A DNA stretch of 64,000 nt from Streptomyces ficellus (GCF_030406405.1 NZ_JAUEPL010000003.1:186001-250000), one strand, 5' to 3'. Numbered from the stretch's first letter, positions 16,853 to 27,283 are shown. The notes: a model not told the origin generated them from the sequence alone. A program made the numbers and translations.

Positions 16853-18145
16853 ATGAACAGCATGAACAGCGGCCCCGAGACGACGAACAGCCCCCCGGCG
16901 ACAGCCGCCCCCGCGACGGCGAACAACACCGTCGCGGCGACGGCCACCGTCATCACCAACATCGCCAGCCTGGTCACCAACGACCCCTCCCTGGGATGGG
17001 GGTCCCCCCGCTCCAGCACATTCGAGAGTGGGGGAGGATCCCCCCTCGGACTGATCCAGGACGCGGCCGTCGTCATCGAAGGCGACCGCATCGCCTGGAT
17101 CGGTGAAACCAGCAAAGCACCCGCCACTGACAATCGGGTCGACGCGGGCGGCCGGGCCGTGATCCCCGGGTTCGTCGACTCCCACTCCCACCTGGTCTTC
17201 GCGGGCGACCGCACCGCCGAGTTCAACGCCCGCATGTCCGGGCAGCCCTACGCCGCCGGCGGCATCCGCACCACCGTCGCCGCCACCCGCGCCGCCACCG
17301 ACGAGGCCCTCGAAGCGAACCTCACCCGCTATCTGCGCGAGGCGCTGCGCCAGGGCACGACCACCTTCGAGACCAAGTCCGGCTACGGCCTCACCGTCGA
17401 GGACGAGGCCCGCGCACTGCGCATCGCCGCCGCCCACACCGACGAGGTCACCTACCTCGGCGCGCACATCGTGTCGCCCGACTACGCCGACGACCCCGCC
17501 GGGTACGTCGACCTCGTCACCGGCCCGATGCTGGACGCCTGCGCCCCCTACGCCCGCTGGATCGACGTGTTCTGCGAGAAGGGCGCCTTCGACGGGGACC
17601 AGGCCCGCGCGATCCTGACGGCGGGCAAGGCACGCGGCCTCCACCCGCGCATCCACGCCAACCAGCTGACGTACGGCCCCGGCGTCCAGCTCGCGGTGGA
17701 ACTCGACGCGGCGTCCGCCGACCACTGCACGCACCTCACGCAGCAGGACGTCGACGCCCTCGCGAGCGGCGACACGGTCGCCACCCTCCTGCCCGGCGCG
17801 GAGTTCTCCACCCGCGCCGAGTGGCCCGACGCCCGCCGCCTGCTCGACGCGGGCGTGACCGTCGCCCTCTCCACAGACTGCAACCCGGGCTCGTCGTTCA
17901 CCTCCTCGGTGCCGTTCTGCATCGCCCTCGCCGTACGCGACATGGGCATGACCCCGGACGAGGCGCTCTGGTCCGCGACGGCGGGCGGCGCCGCGGCCCT
18001 CCGCCGCACCGACATCGGCCGCCTCACCCCCGGCGCCCGCGCAGACCTCGCCCTCCTCGACGCCCCCTCCCACGTCCACCTGGCGTACCGCCCCGGCGTC
18101 CCCCTGGTATCGGCGGTCTGGCGCCGCGGCGAGCGAGTCGCCTGA
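16853..18145 (+). CDS. hutI: Imidazolonepropionase
   Basis: Amidohydrolase that opens 4-imidazolone-5-propionate to N-formimidoyl-L-glutamate, the third step of histidine degradation. The 430-residue protein has the metal motif [16 protein letters not shown], then [16 protein letters not shown] and STDCNPGSS. The N-terminus is longer than usual: ~32 low-complexity residues precede [13 protein letters not shown] repeat-derived stretch of about 19 residues, [15 protein letters not shown] plus flank, then interrupts the first beta-strand region before [18 protein letters not shown]. The reading frame is intact, so the enzyme is probably tolerant of the insertion. AAGGAG lies 12 bases before the ATG. 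Confidence 0.93.
   Translation: MNSMNSGPETTNSPPATAAPATANNTVAATATVITNIASLVTNDPSLGWGSPRSSTFESGGGSPLGLIQDAAVVIEGDRIAWIGETSKAPATDNRVDAGGRAVIPGFVDSHSHLVFAGDRTAEFNARMSGQPYAAGGIRTTVAATRAATDEALEANLTRYLREALRQGTTTFETKSGYGLTVEDEARALRIAAAHTDEVTYLGAHIVSPDYADDPAGYVDLVTGPMLDACAPYARWIDVFCEKGAFDGDQARAILTAGKARGLHPRIHANQLTYGPGVQLAVELDAASADHCTHLTQQDVDALASGDTVATLLPGAEFSTRAEWPDARRLLDAGVTVALSTDCNPGSSFTSSVPFCIALAVRDMGMTPDEALWSATAGGAAALRRTDIGRLTPGARADLALLDAPSHVHLAYRPGVPLVSAVWRRGERVA
16986..17046. repeat. Palindromic repeat element inserted in frame in hutI
   Basis: The segment reads from CCTCCCTGGGATGGGGG through GAGAGTGGGGGAGGATCCC, with complementary G- and C-runs at both ends. It matches the style of a repeat often seen between Streptomyces genes near a CTCGAATGTGCTGGAGCG core. 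Removing it would restore a usual HutI sequence (SLVTND joined to [12 protein letters not shown]). Confidence 0.65.
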
Positions 18146-18181
18146 CGCCCGCTCCTCGTCGCGACGCCCTAGCGTGGAAGG

Positions 18182-19306
18182 GTGCCCGGGAGCGGAAACG
18201 CGGTGACGCTGTTCCTCTGCGGCGACGTGATGCTCGGCCGCGGGGTGGACCAGATCCTGCCGCATCCCGGCGACCCTGCCCTCCGCGAGGGGTACATCCG
18301 AGACGCCCGGTCGTACGTCGAGCTGGCCGAGGCGGTGAACGGCCCCATCCCGCGCCCCGTCGACCCGGCCTGGCCCTGGGGCGACGCCCTCCCGGTGCTC
18401 GACGAGGCCGCGCCCGACGCCCGGGTGGTGAACCTGGAGACCAGCGTCACGCGCAGCGACGCGTTCGCGCCCCGCAAGCAGGTGCACTACCGGATGCACC
18501 CGGACAACCTGCCGTGCCTGGCGGCCGCCCGGCCCGATGTGTGCGTGCTGGCCAACAATCACGTGCTCGACTTCGGCCGCCAAGGGCTGGAGGACACGCT
18601 CGACGCCCTGGCCGGGCCCGGCGTGCGGGTGCGGGCCGTGGGGGCGGGGCGCAGCGCGCAGGAGGCGCGGCGGCCCGCGGTCGTCACCCTGCCCGGCCGC
18701 CGGCGGGTTGTGGTGGTCGCCCTGGGGATGGAGTCCAGCGGCATCCCGCCCGACTGGGCCGCCGGCGAGGACCGGCCCGGTGTCGCCTTCGTACCGGAGC
18801 CGGCGTATGAGGCGGCGGCCGACGTCATCCGGCGCGTACGCGACGTCAGGCGCCCCGGCGATGTGGCGGTCGCCAGCGTCCACTGGGGCTCCAACTGGGG
18901 GTACGGCGTGGGGCGGGACGAGGTCCTGTTCGCGCACGCGCTGATCGACGGCGGCGTGGACGTGGTGCACGGGCACTCCTCGCACCACCCCCGTCCCCTG
19001 GAGCTGTACCGGGACGGGCTCGTTCTCTACGGCTGCGGCGACTTCGTCGACGACTACGAGGGCATCACCGGCTACGAGCACTACCGGGACGACCTCCGGC
19101 TGCTGTACCTCGTGACGGTGGAGCCGGGTTCCGGCAGGCCGCCCACGGTTCGGATCGTCCCGATGCAGGCCCGGCGCATGCGCCTGCACCACGCCTCGCG
19201 CGAGGACCGCGAGTGGCTGCGGGGCACGCTGGACCGCGTCAGCCGAGGCTTCGGCGTACGCGTCGGCATCAGCCCCGATGGCGCGCTTGTCGCAAACCCC
19301 CGTTAG
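18182..19306 (+). CDS. CapA-family protein (PGA_cap metallophosphatase-like)
   Basis: The 374-residue protein matches the CapA / poly-gamma-glutamate synthesis family, whose fold is a calcineurin-like phosphoesterase. Motifs are LFLCGDVMLGRGVD near the N-terminus, NLETSVTRSD, LANNHVLDFGRQGLEDTLDAL, SVHWGSNWG and VVHGHSSHHPRPLELY. No signal peptide is evident. GTG at 18182 is the start. In bacilli such proteins help make poly-gamma-glutamate capsules, but actinobacterial members are uncharacterised, and no capB or capC gene lies here. It follows hutI by 36 bp and may share its transcript. The last codons and stop are repeated immediately downstream (CCCCCGTTAG then CCCCCGTTGC). Confidence 0.85.
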   Translation: MPGSGNAVTLFLCGDVMLGRGVDQILPHPGDPALREGYIRDARSYVELAEAVNGPIPRPVDPAWPWGDALPVLDEAAPDARVVNLETSVTRSDAFAPRKQVHYRMHPDNLPCLAAARPDVCVLANNHVLDFGRQGLEDTLDALAGPGVRVRAVGAGRSAQEARRPAVVTLPGRRRVVVVALGMESSGIPPDWAAGEDRPGVAFVPEPAYEAAADVIRRVRDVRRPGDVAVASVHWGSNWGYGVGRDEVLFAHALIDGGVDVVHGHSSHHPRPLELYRDGLVLYGCGDFVDDYEGITGYEHYRDDLRLLYLVTVEPGSGRPPTVRIVPMQARRMRLHHASREDREWLRGTLDRVSRGFGVRVGISPDGALVANPR

Positions 19307-19316
19307 CCCCCGTTGC
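19297..19316 (+). repeat. Duplicated 10-bp gene end of CapA-like gene
   Basis: CCCCCGTTAG (19297-19306, containing the TAG stop) is followed directly by CCCCCGTTGC. Confidence 0.5.
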
Positions 19317-19418
19317 CCCCTACGTACCACGTACAGCCACACGGCCGTGCGCCCCGAGCCCCGACTACGGCGACCTGGTCGCGCTCGCCCACAGGCGGGC
19401 GCGTGGCAACCTGGCCGG

Positions 19419-20111
19419 ATGAAGACGATCGGACTCATCGGCGGCATGAGCTGGGAATCCAGCGCGGAGTACTACCGGCTCCTCAACGAGCTGGTACGCG
19501 AGCGCCTCGGCGGGCTGCACTCCGCCCGCTGCATCCTGCACTCCGTGGACTTCGCGGAGATCGAGCGGCTCCAGGCCGCCGGTGAGTGGGAGCAGGCCGG
19601 GGAGATCCTCGCCGAGGCCGGGCGCGGGCTGGCCGCCGCCGGGGCCGATCTGCTGCTGATCTGTACGAACACGATGCACAAGGTCGCCGGGCAGGTGCAG
19701 GACGCGGTGCCCGTGCCGCTGCTGCACCTCGGGGACGCCACCGCCGACGCCGTACGCGAGGCGGGGCTGAGGACGGTGGGGCTGCTGGGGACCGCGTTCA
19801 CCATGGAGCAGGATTTCTACCGCGACCGGCTCGCCGGGCACGGGCTCACCGTGCTCGTCCCCGGGGCCGAGGGGCGGGCGGAGGTGCACCGGATCATCTA
19901 CGAGGAGCTCTGCCTGGGCGTCGTCAAGGACTCCTCCCGCGCCGCCTTTCGGCGGGTCATCGATCAGCTCGTGGCCGACGGCGCGGAAGGCGTCGTGCTC
20001 GGCTGCACCGAGATCGAGCTGCTGATCGGGCAGGAGCACAGCCCGGTACCGGTCTTCCCGACCACCCGCCTGCACGCCGAGGCCGCCGTCACCACCGCGT
20101 TGTCGCCCTGA
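19419..20111 (+). CDS. Aspartate/glutamate racemase family protein
   Basis: PLP-independent amino-acid racemase family, 230 residues. The N-terminus KTIGLIGGMSWESSAEYYR is characteristic of the aspartate racemase (YgeA/RacD) branch. The two catalytic cysteines are C82 in LLICTNTMHKV and C195 in VVLGCTEIELLIGQ. ATG at 19419 gives the conserved start; upstream in-frame sequence to 19278 is unlike the family. The substrate may be aspartate, glutamate or another amino acid. The gene converges on the sigma-factor gene, separated by a strong bidirectional terminator. Confidence 0.9.
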   Translation: MKTIGLIGGMSWESSAEYYRLLNELVRERLGGLHSARCILHSVDFAEIERLQAAGEWEQAGEILAEAGRGLAAAGADLLLICTNTMHKVAGQVQDAVPVPLLHLGDATADAVREAGLRTVGLLGTAFTMEQDFYRDRLAGHGLTVLVPGAEGRAEVHRIIYEELCLGVVKDSSRAAFRRVIDQLVADGAEGVVLGCTEIELLIGQEHSPVPVFPTTRLHAEAAVTTALSP

Positions 20112-20129
20112 CCGCCCCCAATCACGCCG

Positions 20130-20168
20130 CCCCCCAACACAGCCCCCCAACACAGCTCCCCACCACGG
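20130..20168. repeat. 13-bp tandem repeat after racemase gene
   Basis: Two exact copies of CCCCCCAACACAG (20130-20142 and 20143-20155) are followed by a decayed third, CTCCCCACCACGG. It is non-coding and lies 18 bp past the stop. Confidence 0.75.
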
Positions 20169-20187
20169 CAGTTCCCCAACATGGCGA

Positions 20188-20218
20188 AAGGGTCCACTCC
20201 TTGACGGAATGGACCCTT
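20188..20218. terminator. Bidirectional terminator hairpin
   Basis: AAGGGTCCA (20188-20196) pairs with TGGACCCTT (20210-20218); three further inner pairs after one mismatch leave the loop TTGAC. It lies between the convergent racemase and sigma-factor genes. Confidence 0.8.
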
Positions 20219-20241
20219 CCAGGAGGGGTACGCGACCGGGG

Positions 20242-21132
20242 TCACTCCTCCAGGGTCAGACCCTTGCGGAGCTTGCCCAGGGTGCGGGCGAGCAGCCGTG
20301 ACACGTGCATCTGGGAGATGTTGAGCTCCTCGCCGATCTCCGACTGGGTGAGGCCGGCGACGAAGCGGAGGGAGAGGATCTTGCGGTCACGCGCCGGGAG
20401 CGAGGCGATCAGCGGCTTGAGGGACTCGATGTACTCGATGCCTTCGAGACCGTGGTCCTCGTAGCCGATGCGGTCGGCCAGCGCGCCCTCGGTGTCGTCC
20501 TCCTCGGGCTGGGCGTCGAGCGAGCTCGCGGTGTACGCGTTGCTCGCCGCCATGCCTTCGACGACCTCCTCCTTGGTGATGCCGAGCTTCTCGGCCAGTT
20601 CCCCCACGGTGGGGGAGCGGTCGAGCTGCTGGGCCAGTTCGTCCCCGGCCTTGGCCAGGTCCAGGCGGAGTTCCTGGAGCCGGCGCGGGACGCGTACGGA
20701 CCAGGAGGTGTCGCGGAAGAAGCGCTTGATCTCTCCGACGATGGTGGGCATCGCGAAGGTGGGGAACTCCACGCCTCGGCTGAGTTCGAAGCGGTCGATG
20801 GCCTTGATGAGGCCGATCGTGCCGACCTGGATGATGTCCTCCATCGGTTCGCTGCGGGAGCGGAACCGGGAGGCGGCGAACTTGACCAGTGCGAGGTTGA
20901 GCTCGACCAGCGTGTTGCGGACGTACGCGTGCTCGTGCGTCCCTTCCTCGAGGGCTTCGAGGCGTGCGAAGAGCGTCTTGGACAGAGCCCTCGCGTCGAG
21001 CGGTTCGACTTCGTCGTACCGAGGAATGTCGGGCAGGAGACCGAGTTCTTCGGTCTCGATCTGTTCGATCTGGTGGGGCGATGTTGCCGACGGCGCGTCG
21101 GGGGTACGCGTTTCGTCGAGCCGGGGTGACAT
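20242..21132 (-). CDS. sigI: SigB/SigF-family RNA polymerase sigma factor (SigI-like)
   Basis: Group 3 sigma factor of the SigB/F/G stress and sporulation type, 296 residues. Region 2 includes NLALVKFAASRFRSRSEPME, DIIQVGTIGLIKAIDRFE and FPTFAMPTIVGEIKRFFRDT. Region 3 includes RSPTVGELAEKLGITKEEV. Region 4 ends LSLRFVAGLTQSEIGEELN and ISQMHVSRLLARTLGKLR. ATG at 21132 has GGAGG five bases upstream; an in-frame ATG at 21156 has none. It diverges from genes for an anti-sigma antagonist and an HATPase anti-sigma protein, the arrangement described for S. coelicolor sigI with arsI and prsI (osmotic stress). The symbol rests on that remembered arrangement. Activity is probably held down by partner switching. 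Confidence 0.85.
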   Translation of the reverse strand: MSPRLDETRTPDAPSATSPHQIEQIETEELGLLPDIPRYDEVEPLDARALSKTLFARLEALEEGTHEHAYVRNTLVELNLALVKFAASRFRSRSEPMEDIIQVGTIGLIKAIDRFELSRGVEFPTFAMPTIVGEIKRFFRDTSWSVRVPRRLQELRLDLAKAGDELAQQLDRSPTVGELAEKLGITKEEVVEGMAASNAYTASSLDAQPEEDDTEGALADRIGYEDHGLEGIEYIESLKPLIASLPARDRKILSLRFVAGLTQSEIGEELNISQMHVSRLLARTLGKLRKGLTLEE

Positions 21133-21371
21133 GGTCTCCTCCATCGTTCTCGGCATATGGCCGCCGATGCCGATACGAGCGTCTGCGGTGTGCGGCGCCT
21201 CCAAAGCCGGCCGTGTTGGTTGTGTCCCTACTAGCCCTACCCGCTTGGCATGGATCGTTGCAAGTGTCAATTGTCCCATATATACGGTTTGTAGTTAAGT
21301 CTCGACTACCGACTGCCGTGGAGAAGGCGTAATGTTCTACCGACTTAACGGCATCGGCGAAGAGGGGCGGC

Positions 21372-21740
21372 ATGGACCGCGGGACGGTCGGCAGCGCGAA
21401 TCAGGGCCGACTCAAGGTCGGGGTCCGGACGGAGGGGCGCAGCGAGATCCTCACACCGGCGGGTGAGCTTGACCACCACACCGCCGAATTGCTGCGCGAG
21501 CCGCTGGACGCCGCCTTGGAGCGAGGATGCGCACGCCTCGTGATCGACTGCTCGCAGCTTGTGTTCTGCGACTCCACCGGGCTCAACGTCCTGCTCGGCG
21601 CCCGCCTGAAGGCGGAGGCCGCCGGCGGAGGGGTCCACTTGGCGGGGATGCAGCCCGTGGTCGCCAGGGTCTTCGAGATCACCGGCGCCGAAGCGGTGTT
21701 CACCGTGCACGATTCGCTGGAAGCGGCGCTCGCCGACTGA
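21372..21740 (+). CDS. arsI: STAS-domain anti-sigma factor antagonist (ArsI-like)
   Basis: A 122-residue single STAS domain. The conserved phosphoacceptor region CSQLVFCDSTGLNVLLGARL contains S68, the serine normally phosphorylated by the cognate kinase/anti-sigma protein. Unphosphorylated protein is expected to bind that anti-sigma factor and free the sigma factor. GAGGGG precedes the ATG by four bases. It diverges from the sigma gene across ~240 bp and is followed 126 bp later by the HATPase anti-sigma gene, completing a three-part switch. Confidence 0.88.
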   Translation: MDRGTVGSANQGRLKVGVRTEGRSEILTPAGELDHHTAELLREPLDAALERGCARLVIDCSQLVFCDSTGLNVLLGARLKAEAAGGGVHLAGMQPVVARVFEITGAEAVFTVHDSLEAALAD

Positions 21741-21865
21741 CGCGACAAAGCGGGTGTTGTCCGGGAACGGCCGGGCAGAAGAACCCCGCGGCACCCTGCG
21801 GAGGGCCACCACACTCTCTGTGACGACGTAATGGCGACTTGGTGATTCGGTGAGGTGAAGCGCTG

Positions 21866-22429
21866 ATGGGTACCACCCAGCAGCATCCGCCGAGCGATCT
21901 CGGCCCCGAGGCGGACGGCTCCGCGCTCGGTGTCTCCGTTCCGGCTCCCTCTCCCGCGTCCACCGTGCCGGAGGTGAGGTCCGACATGTCAGGTGCGGCG
22001 TCCGCGGCGACGCCGGCGGGGCGCCGGATGCGGCGGCTCTCGCTGGGCAGTGCGAGCGGGATCGTTCCGCTGGCCCGTGACTTCACCAGGCAGGCGCTCT
22101 ACGACTGGGGCTGGCTGCCGGCGGCCACCGCCGACCGGCGCGCCGCCGCCGAGGATGTCCTGCTCGTCGTCTCCGAGTTGGTCACCAACGCGTGCCTGCA
22201 CGCCGAGGGGCCCGAGGAGCTGCGTGTCTCGCTCGACTCGAAGGTCCTGCGCCTGGAGGTCGAGGACCGCGGCGCGGGTCAGCCCACGCCGCGCACGCCC
22301 CACAGGGCCGGGCGGCCCGGCGGGCACGGCATGTTCATCGTCCAGCGCCTCTGTCTGGACTGGGGAGTCGTACGGTCCACCGACATGCCCGGCAAGACGG
22401 TCTGGGCCGAACTGGCGGCGCCCGCCTAG
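21866..22429 (+). CDS. prsI: HATPase-domain anti-sigma factor / serine kinase (PrsI-like)
   Basis: RsbW/SpoIIAB-type ATP-binding protein, 187 residues. After a Pro/Ser-rich N-terminal ~45 residues, the domain has FTRQALYDWGW, the N-box VVSELVTNACLHAEGP, the G1-like VEDRGAGQP and the G2-like GGHGMFIVQRLCLDWGV. It is expected to bind and hold the sigma factor and phosphorylate the STAS antagonist. The start at 21866 gives a longer N-terminus than most relatives; an internal ATG (MSGAASAATPAG) is possible. A 17-bp perfect terminator stem lies 150 bp downstream. Confidence 0.85.
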   Translation: MGTTQQHPPSDLGPEADGSALGVSVPAPSPASTVPEVRSDMSGAASAATPAGRRMRRLSLGSASGIVPLARDFTRQALYDWGWLPAATADRRAAAEDVLLVVSELVTNACLHAEGPEELRVSLDSKVLRLEVEDRGAGQPTPRTPHRAGRPGGHGMFIVQRLCLDWGVVRSTDMPGKTVWAELAAPA

Positions 22430-22580
22430 TCACTTGGCGGGCGGGGTCCTCCCGGCGGTTGTGGAGCATGGCGATACGCCATGCTCTTTGTCTTGCCTTT
22501 GTCTTGCCCCGCCCCGGCATGGCCGCAGACGTGTGCGACCGCACATCTGATGGATGGTCAGGCGCGCGAGCGGTGAACGC

Positions 22581-22621
22581 GAAGGGCCGCCGCACCGGTC
22601 GAATCGGTGCGGCGGCCCTTC
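22581..22621. terminator. Bidirectional terminator, 17-bp perfect stem
   Basis: GAAGGGCCGCCGCACCG (22581-22597) and CGGTGCGGCGGCCCTTC (22605-22621) are perfectly complementary with a 7-base loop, GTCGAAT. It separates the anti-sigma gene from the convergent peptide-transporter gene. Confidence 0.9.
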
Positions 22622-22642
22622 CCACGGCTGTAGGCGTAGGCG

Positions 22643-24163
<1,521 letters not shown>

Positions 24164-24651
24164 GGTCGATCCTTGCTCGCTCGGGACGCGCGGTGCTTCG
24201 TGAGCGGTCACGCGGCCGGTGGGGGGCGGCCGGCGCCGGCGCGGTTTCCGCCCCACCCCACGCCCGCAGGGGTTCGCCCCCGTACGGGGTACGGAGGCGA
24301 GGACGGTCCCGTACCGGGATCCACGCCCCGGACGCGACAGCGCGCGGTGGGGCCCGGCCCAGGTCATTCACTGTCTCAGGGCCGGCGGTGCCGGTCCTGC
24401 GCAGAAAGAGAGACCCTCGGCGGCGCTGTAGGCGGGCCGAAGGGTCCCGGGATAGTGCATCAGGCGCCTCGCAACCATACGTCACGACACGGCGGGATAT
24501 GGCAGGCTTGAGAGATGCATCACAAGGTCCACTGGAACCATCCGGCCGGATTCCAAGGTGTAGACCAGGATGTCATCCCACACCCGCAGGTCGTGTTGAT
24601 CATCGTGTGATCCCCCGGCGTACGCCGTCCGGTGCGGACTACCATCACCCC
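24164..24651. promoter_or_regulatory. Divergent regulatory region, transporter / two-component system
   Basis: No gene is supported. The region holds the perfect 12-bp palindrome ATCCGGCCGGAT (24540-24551), flanked by TGGAA and TCCA, and a smaller inverted repeat GATCA-TGATC (24598-24612) ~40 bp before the response-regulator start. Both could bind the response regulator. A leftward 67-codon frame at 24482-24685 overlaps these sites and is not called. Confidence 0.45.
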
Positions 24652-25329
24652 ATGACCCGTGTACTGCTCGCCGAGGACGACGCATCCATCTCGGAACCGC
24701 TGGCCCGCGCCCTGCGGCGGGAGGGTTACGAGGTCGAGGTACGGGAGGACGGACCCAGCGCGCTCGACACCGGCCTGCAGGGCGGCGTCGACCTGGTCGT
24801 ACTGGACCTCGGGCTGCCCGGCATGGACGGGCTGGAGGTCGCCCGGCGGCTGCGCGCCGACGGCCACACCGTGCCGATCCTGGTACTGACCGCCCGCGCC
24901 GACGAGGTCGACACCGTCGTCGGGCTGGACGCGGGCGCCGACGACTACGTCACCAAGCCGTTCCGGCTCGCCGAGCTGCTCGCCCGGGTACGGGCGCTGC
25001 TGCGGCGCGGCGCCAGCGAGCCGGCCCCGCAGCCCGCCACCCACGGGGTGCGCATCGACGTCGAGTCGCACCGCGCCTGGATGGGTGACGAGGAACTCCA
25101 GCTCACCGCCAAGGAGTTCGACCTGCTGCGCGTCCTCGTCCGCGACGCGGGCCGGGTCGTCACCCGCGACCAGTTGATGCGCGAGGTGTGGGACACCACG
25201 TGGTGGTCCTCCACCAAGACCCTCGACATGCACATCTCCTGGCTGCGCAAGAAGCTCGGCGACGACGCCGCCAACCCCCGCTACATCGCGACCGTCCGCG
25301 GTGTGGGCTTCCGCTTCGAGAAGAGTTAG
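24652..25329 (+). CDS. OmpR/PhoB-type response regulator
   Basis: A 225-residue two-component response regulator. The receiver domain (1-~115) has acidic residues in LLAEDDAS, phosphoacceptor D52 in VVLDLGLPGMDG, the conserved Thr in VLTARADEVD and Lys in YVTKPFRLAELL. The C-terminal winged helix (about 128-225) ends ISWLRKKLGDDAANPRYIAT and VRGVGFRFEK. ATG at 24652 matches the usual start MTRVLLAEDD. The kinase gene follows 9 bp after the stop codon. The stimulus is unknown. Confidence 0.95.
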   Translation: MTRVLLAEDDASISEPLARALRREGYEVEVREDGPSALDTGLQGGVDLVVLDLGLPGMDGLEVARRLRADGHTVPILVLTARADEVDTVVGLDAGADDYVTKPFRLAELLARVRALLRRGASEPAPQPATHGVRIDVESHRAWMGDEELQLTAKEFDLLRVLVRDAGRVVTRDQLMREVWDTTWWSSTKTLDMHISWLRKKLGDDAANPRYIATVRGVGFRFEKS

Positions 25330-25338
25330 CAGGACACC

Positions 25339-26613
25339 GTGCGCCGCCGACTGATCAACTCCACGCTCGCGGTGGTGCTCGTCGTCATCGCCGTCTTCGG
25401 CGTGTCCCTGGTCATCGTGGAGACCCGCACCATCAGCAGCAGCGCCCAGGAGAGCGTGGACTCCGAGGCGGTCCGGCTGGTCAGCATCGTCGACAGCCGG
25501 CTGATCGGCGGCGAGCCCGTCAACCCGGACATCCTCGCCGAGCAGAGCGGCGCCAAGCGGTACGCCCTGATCGAGATCCCCGGCCGCGCCCCCATCGAGA
25601 TCGGCGAGCGGCCGGAGGGCAGCGTCATCTCCGGCGTCGCCCACGGCGAGCGCGGCGAGACCGTCACCGTCCAGGAGTCCCGCTCCACCGTCACGCGCGA
25701 GGTGGGCCGCACGCTGCTGATCATCGGCGCCGTGGCGCTGCTCGCCGTGGTGGCCGCCGTCCTCCTCGCCGTACGCCAGGCCAACAAGCTCGCCTCCCCG
25801 CTCACCGACCTCGCCGAGACCGCCGAACGGCTCGGCTCCGGCGACCCGAGGCCGCGCCACAAGCGCTACGGGGTGCCCGAGCTGGACCGGGTCGCGGACG
25901 TCCTCGACGCCTCGGCCGAGCGGATCGCCCGGATGCTCACCGCCGAGCGGCGCCTCGCGGCCGACGCCTCCCACCAGTTGCGTACGCCCCTCACGGCCCT
26001 CTCCATGCGGCTGGAGGAGATCTCCGTCACCGATGACCTGAAGACGGTGAAGGAGGAGGCGCACATCGCGCTCACCCAGGTCGAGCGGCTCACCGACGTG
26101 GTCCAGCGGCTGCTGACCAACAGCCGCGACCCGCGCACCGGCTCGGCGATCGCCTTCGACCTGGACGAGGTCGTCAAGCAGCAGATCGAGGAGTGGCGCC
26201 CGGCCTACCGCAGCGCGGGCCGGGCGATCGTCCGCTCCGGCAAGGTCGGCATGCGGGCCGTCGGCACGCCCGGCGCGGTGGCCCAGGTGCTCGCGGCCCT
26301 GATCGAGAACTCACTCATGCACGGCGGCGGCACGGTCGCGCTGCGCACCCGCGTCATCGGCAACCAGGCGGTGGTCGAGGTGACGGACGAGGGTCCGGGC
26401 GTCCCGGACGACCTCGGAGCGCGGATCTTCGAGCGCACGATCAGCGGGCGCAACTCCACGGGGATCGGGCTCGCCGTCGCCCGCGACCTGGCGGAGGCGG
26501 ACGGCGGACGCCTGGAACTGCTCCAGCAGCAGCCCCCGGTCTTCGCGCTCTTCCTCAGCCGCGAGGTCCGCAGCCGCAAGGACAAGCACGACGAGCCGCG
26601 CCCGGTCCGCTAG
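25339..26613 (+). CDS. HAMP-containing sensor histidine kinase
   Basis: Membrane sensor kinase partnered with the preceding response regulator, 424 residues. There are transmembrane segments at ~9-28 and ~124-146, with a ~95-residue extracytoplasmic loop between them. A HAMP linker runs ~147-200. HisKA has the phosphorylated H212 in ADASHQLRTPLTALS. The HATPase domain has the N-box LIENSLMHGGG, G1 VTDEGPGVPDD and G2 STGIGLAVARDLAEADGG. GTG at 25339 follows the regulator stop by 9 bp. The small sensor loop does not reveal the ligand. Confidence 0.94.
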   Translation: MRRRLINSTLAVVLVVIAVFGVSLVIVETRTISSSAQESVDSEAVRLVSIVDSRLIGGEPVNPDILAEQSGAKRYALIEIPGRAPIEIGERPEGSVISGVAHGERGETVTVQESRSTVTREVGRTLLIIGAVALLAVVAAVLLAVRQANKLASPLTDLAETAERLGSGDPRPRHKRYGVPELDRVADVLDASAERIARMLTAERRLAADASHQLRTPLTALSMRLEEISVTDDLKTVKEEAHIALTQVERLTDVVQRLLTNSRDPRTGSAIAFDLDEVVKQQIEEWRPAYRSAGRAIVRSGKVGMRAVGTPGAVAQVLAALIENSLMHGGGTVALRTRVIGNQAVVEVTDEGPGVPDDLGARIFERTISGRNSTGIGLAVARDLAEADGGRLELLQQQPPVFALFLSREVRSRKDKHDEPRPVR

Positions 26614-26626
26614 CAGGTGGCACGCC

Positions 26627-27145
26627 CTAGCGGCGCGGGCCCGCCGACGCCGTAGGCCGCTTGTGCCGCCGCTGCTCCAGGATCGCCTCCGCCGTCTGCA
26701 CGGCCTCGCGGGCCGGCAGCGCCCGGAACACCCACGTGCGGTACGACCAGAAGCGGAACAGGGTCGCGACACCGATGCCGAAGAACTTGAAGAAGTTGCT
26801 CTGCAGCGGGGTGTCCCAGCCGAAGCCGTACGTCGCGGCGTACAGCACGCCGTTCTCGATCACCAGGCCCACCACGCTGAACAGCAGGAACAGCGTGAGT
26901 TCCCTGGTGCGGCCGCTCTTGTCACGGTCCCGGTACGTGAAGTAGCGGAAGCCCACGTAGTTGCAGGCGATGGCGACGACCGTCGCGATCAGACTCGCCC
27001 GGACCACCGGGATCTCGGTGGTGTGGCGCACCAGGTTGAAGACCGCCATGTTGACCAGCAGGCCGAAGCCGCCGACGAGACCGAACTTGGCGATCTCGCG
27101 GACGAGCTGGTCCAGCCGCACACGCAGTGCGCTGCGTTCACTCAT
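26627..27145 (-). CDS. GtrA-family membrane protein
   Basis: A 172-residue protein with four hydrophobic helices at about 17-40, 48-70, 83-105 and 118-140. It has the GtrA-type N-terminus IAKFGLVGGFGLLVNMAVFN and ACNYVGFRYFTYRD after helix 2. GtrA proteins are thought to flip or help transfer polyprenyl-linked sugars for cell-surface polysaccharides. The gene converges with the sensor kinase (13 bp apart) and diverges from purK. This suits the envelope-polymer theme of the right half of the window, but no direct partner is adjacent. Confidence 0.9.
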   Translation of the reverse strand: MSERSALRVRLDQLVREIAKFGLVGGFGLLVNMAVFNLVRHTTEIPVVRASLIATVVAIACNYVGFRYFTYRDRDKSGRTRELTLFLLFSVVGLVIENGVLYAATYGFGWDTPLQSNFFKFFGIGVATLFRFWSYRTWVFRALPAREAVQTAEAILEQRRHKRPTASAGPRR

Positions 27146-27283
27146 GGTGATCTTTCAGCCCCGTCCGGTCGGATCAGTCAACCAACCCATGCTAACCACC
27201 ACCCGATGGAGGCGCTCGGGATGCGCGAGAGCCGCGGGGGTGCTGTGACAGAGCCCCCAGGGAGGGGCGGATACCCTAAGAGG

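Noticed and set aside
24482..24685. 67-codon minus-strand frame upstream of the response regulator
   Set aside because: It overlaps the response-regulator start and the palindromes and has no ribosome site or similarity.
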